Assembly: GCA_965226855.1 (NCBI GenBank)
Contig: CBDDEE010000031.1
Span: forward strand, 124,001 to 188,000
Source: JAUXJB01 sp965226855
GTDB taxonomy: Bacteria; Myxococcota_A; UBA9160; SZUA-336
DNA length: 64,000 nucleotides
Direction: 5' to 3'
The notes beneath the pieces are model-generated. The model had not been told where the DNA came from. It saw only the letters and a program-made list of their open reading frames with translations, and searched no databases. Shown piece after piece: positions 63,088 to 64,000 of the stretch (the stretch's first letter is position 1; every line of letters begins with the position of its first letter). The position numbers were made by a program, and so were the translations under genes.

Positions 63088-63531
63088 ATGGCAGGCGTCA
63101 ACAAGGTCATTCTCGTCGGACACCTCGGTCGCGACCCGGAGCTGCGGTATACACAGAGCGGACAGGCCGTCGCCAACTTCACACTCGCGACCTCGGAGTC
63201 ATACTCGAAGCGAGACGGTGAGCGCGAAGAGCGAACGGAGTGGCACCGGATCGTCGCCTGGGGGCGGCTCGCCGAGATCTGCGCCGAGTACCTGAGCAAG
63301 GGCAGGCAGATCTACATCGAGGGCCGCATCCAGACGCGGGAATGGGAAGACCGTGAGGGAGAGAAGCGCCGCACCACCGAAATCGTGGCCCGCGAGATGC
63401 AGATGCTCGGCCGGCGCGGCGAGACCAACACCTCCTACAACGACTCCCAGGCCCCCACGACAGACACCCCAGCGCCGAGCACCACAGCAGACCCGAGCAC
63501 CCCACCCCCCGACGACGACATACCCTTCTGA
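63088..63531 (+). CDS. ssb: Single-stranded DNA-binding protein
   Basis: 147 aa. OB fold: VNKVILVGHLGRDPELRYT, VANFTLATSESY, EWHRIVAWGRLAEICAEYLSKG and the C-terminal disordered linker ending in the acidic tip DDDIPF that binds partner proteins. Repeat copy 7 begins at its stop codon, and the long PilZ frame runs antisense through most of the gene. Confidence 0.97.
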   Translation: MAGVNKVILVGHLGRDPELRYTQSGQAVANFTLATSESYSKRDGEREERTEWHRIVAWGRLAEICAEYLSKGRQIYIEGRIQTREWEDREGEKRRTTEIVAREMQMLGRRGETNTSYNDSQAPTTDTPAPSTTADPSTPPPDDDIPF

Positions 63532-63978
63532 TGGGACCCGGCCGCGGGCGGCCGCGGCCACCCATTCTCCGCTCAGGCCAGGGGCCTTCGCTGCGCGCGC
63601 CGCTTGCAGGGGTGCCGTCCCGGCAAGTAGTCCGGCGGGCATAAGCTTGAGCTTTCGGACGAGCTCGTTGATGGTTTCGCGGACGGTGGGCTGGAGTTCG
63701 TGGAACTCGATGCCCATGCCGGAAGCGCCCTCGTCTTTCTCCTCGCTGATCCAGGCTACGCGGCCCGCGACCTGGATCGGGGTCTCCAGGTCGGGGACCC
63801 GAAAGTGGAGCTGCACGAGGGTGCCGATCTCGGAGGGAGAGTCGGTCTCGATGAAGACGCCACCCTCGTTGATGTTGGCCGAGAACTCACCGAAGAACGC
63901 GTCGACAGCGCTGTAGTCGACGCGGACCTTTAGCGGCTGACGCTCGGACTGTCGGCGCTCAGACCTCTCCGTTGACAT
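63199..63978 (-). CDS. PilZ-domain protein with repeat-derived C-terminal read-through
   Basis: 259-aa open frame. Residues 1-112 form a PilZ domain like that of the myxobacterial TIGR02266 group: RQPLKVRVDYSAVDAFFGEFSANINEGGVFIET, then VAGRVAWISEE and GMGIEFHELQPTVRETINELVRKL. Many PilZ proteins bind cyclic di-GMP, but the RxxxR motif is not clear here. Beyond about residue 120 the frame crosses repeat copy 7 and then runs antisense through ssb, ending at 63199, so the last 140 residues are probably not ancestral. ATG at 63978 after GGAGG. Confidence 0.75.
   Translation of the reverse strand: MSTERSERRQSERQPLKVRVDYSAVDAFFGEFSANINEGGVFIETDSPSEIGTLVQLHFRVPDLETPIQVAGRVAWISEEKDEGASGMGIEFHELQPTVRETINELVRKLKLMPAGLLAGTAPLQAARAAKAPGLSGEWVAAAARGRVPSEGYVVVGGWGARVCCGARRWGVCRGGLGVVVGGVGLAAPAEHLHLAGHDFGGAALLSLTVFPFPRLDAALDVDLPALAQVLGADLGEPPPGDDPVPLRSLFALTVSLRV
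63531..63610 (+). repeat. Intergenic hairpin repeat, copy 7
   Basis: Begins at the ssb stop codon, same orientation: ATGGGACCC, stem 1 GGCCGCGG-GCGG-CCGCGGCC, ACCCATTCTCCGCTCAGGCC, hairpin 2 GGCCAGGGGCC, then CTGCGCGCGCCG directly followed by CTTGCAGGGG; hairpin 3 is deleted. Read on minus it forms part of the PilZ open frame. Confidence 0.85.
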
Positions 63979-64000
63979 GCACGCCTCCAGGCGAATAGGA

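Overview
This is a high-GC stretch of chromosome from a diderm (Gram-negative) bacterium. Diderm markers are BamD, LolA, Mpl, MltG and UppP. The combination of an alternative complex III respiratory operon, a PilZ protein resembling the myxobacterial type, many CoA/lipid-metabolism enzymes and a complete Pup-proteasome locus points to a deltaproteobacterial-grade lineage (Myxococcota, Binatota or similar). That placement is inference; no rRNA is present. Genes are dense, often overlap by 1-8 nt, and frequently start with GTG or TTG. No phage, insertion sequence or CRISPR array was seen.

Layout. 1-5.5 kb: actABCDE of alternative complex III on the minus strand, cut by the window edge in actE. 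5.5-20.3 kb: a metabolic region with a SAM methyltransferase, a GntR regulator divergent from a crotonyl-CoA reductase-like enzyme, an EVE protein, acyl-CoA ligase, a PhyH dioxygenase divergent from TetR with two abutting operator palindromes, rpiB-fba, two crotonases, a ThDP enzyme with an FAH hydrolase, a DUF2007 protein with a BtuF-like protein, and an alkyltransferase-like protein. 20.4-26.7 kb: mrp-cupin-thiD on plus; efp, mpl, a serine hydrolase and ldcA on minus. 26.7-36.4 kb: core minus-strand genes rpsF-rpsR-rplI-dnaB and ispE-tRNA-Gln-prs-rplY-pth-hppA, with a CDP-alcohol phosphotransferase and small unknowns. 36.5-49.1 kb: bamD, VOC protein, alaS, pilT, recA-thpR-cinA-pgpA, a HEAT-repeat protein, ruvX and mltG. 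49.1-58.9 kb: SnoaL-like and LLM proteins, mreB, then the proteasome operon. 59.2-64 kb: lolA, ftsK, uppP, ssb and a PilZ protein.

The proteasome locus (transcribed right to left) encodes ARC/Mpa ATPase, Dop, Pup, PrcB, PrcA and PafA, followed 5 nt later by an unrecognised single-pass membrane coiled-coil protein. Pup ends in Gly-Gly-Glu, so it is ready for ligation without deamidation, and Dop should act mainly as depupylase. A near-consensus sigma-70 promoter and a possible small ORF that overlaps arc by ATGA lie upstream.

A second theme is a family of about 90-bp intergenic repeats with three hairpins (seven good copies and one fragment). The first stem shows compensatory changes and keeps its GCGG loop in most copies. 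Six of eight copies lie just after the stop codon of a gene in the same orientation, and one has been absorbed into the open reading frame of the PilZ gene. Also notable: the ispE stop codon lies inside the downstream tRNA-Gln gene.
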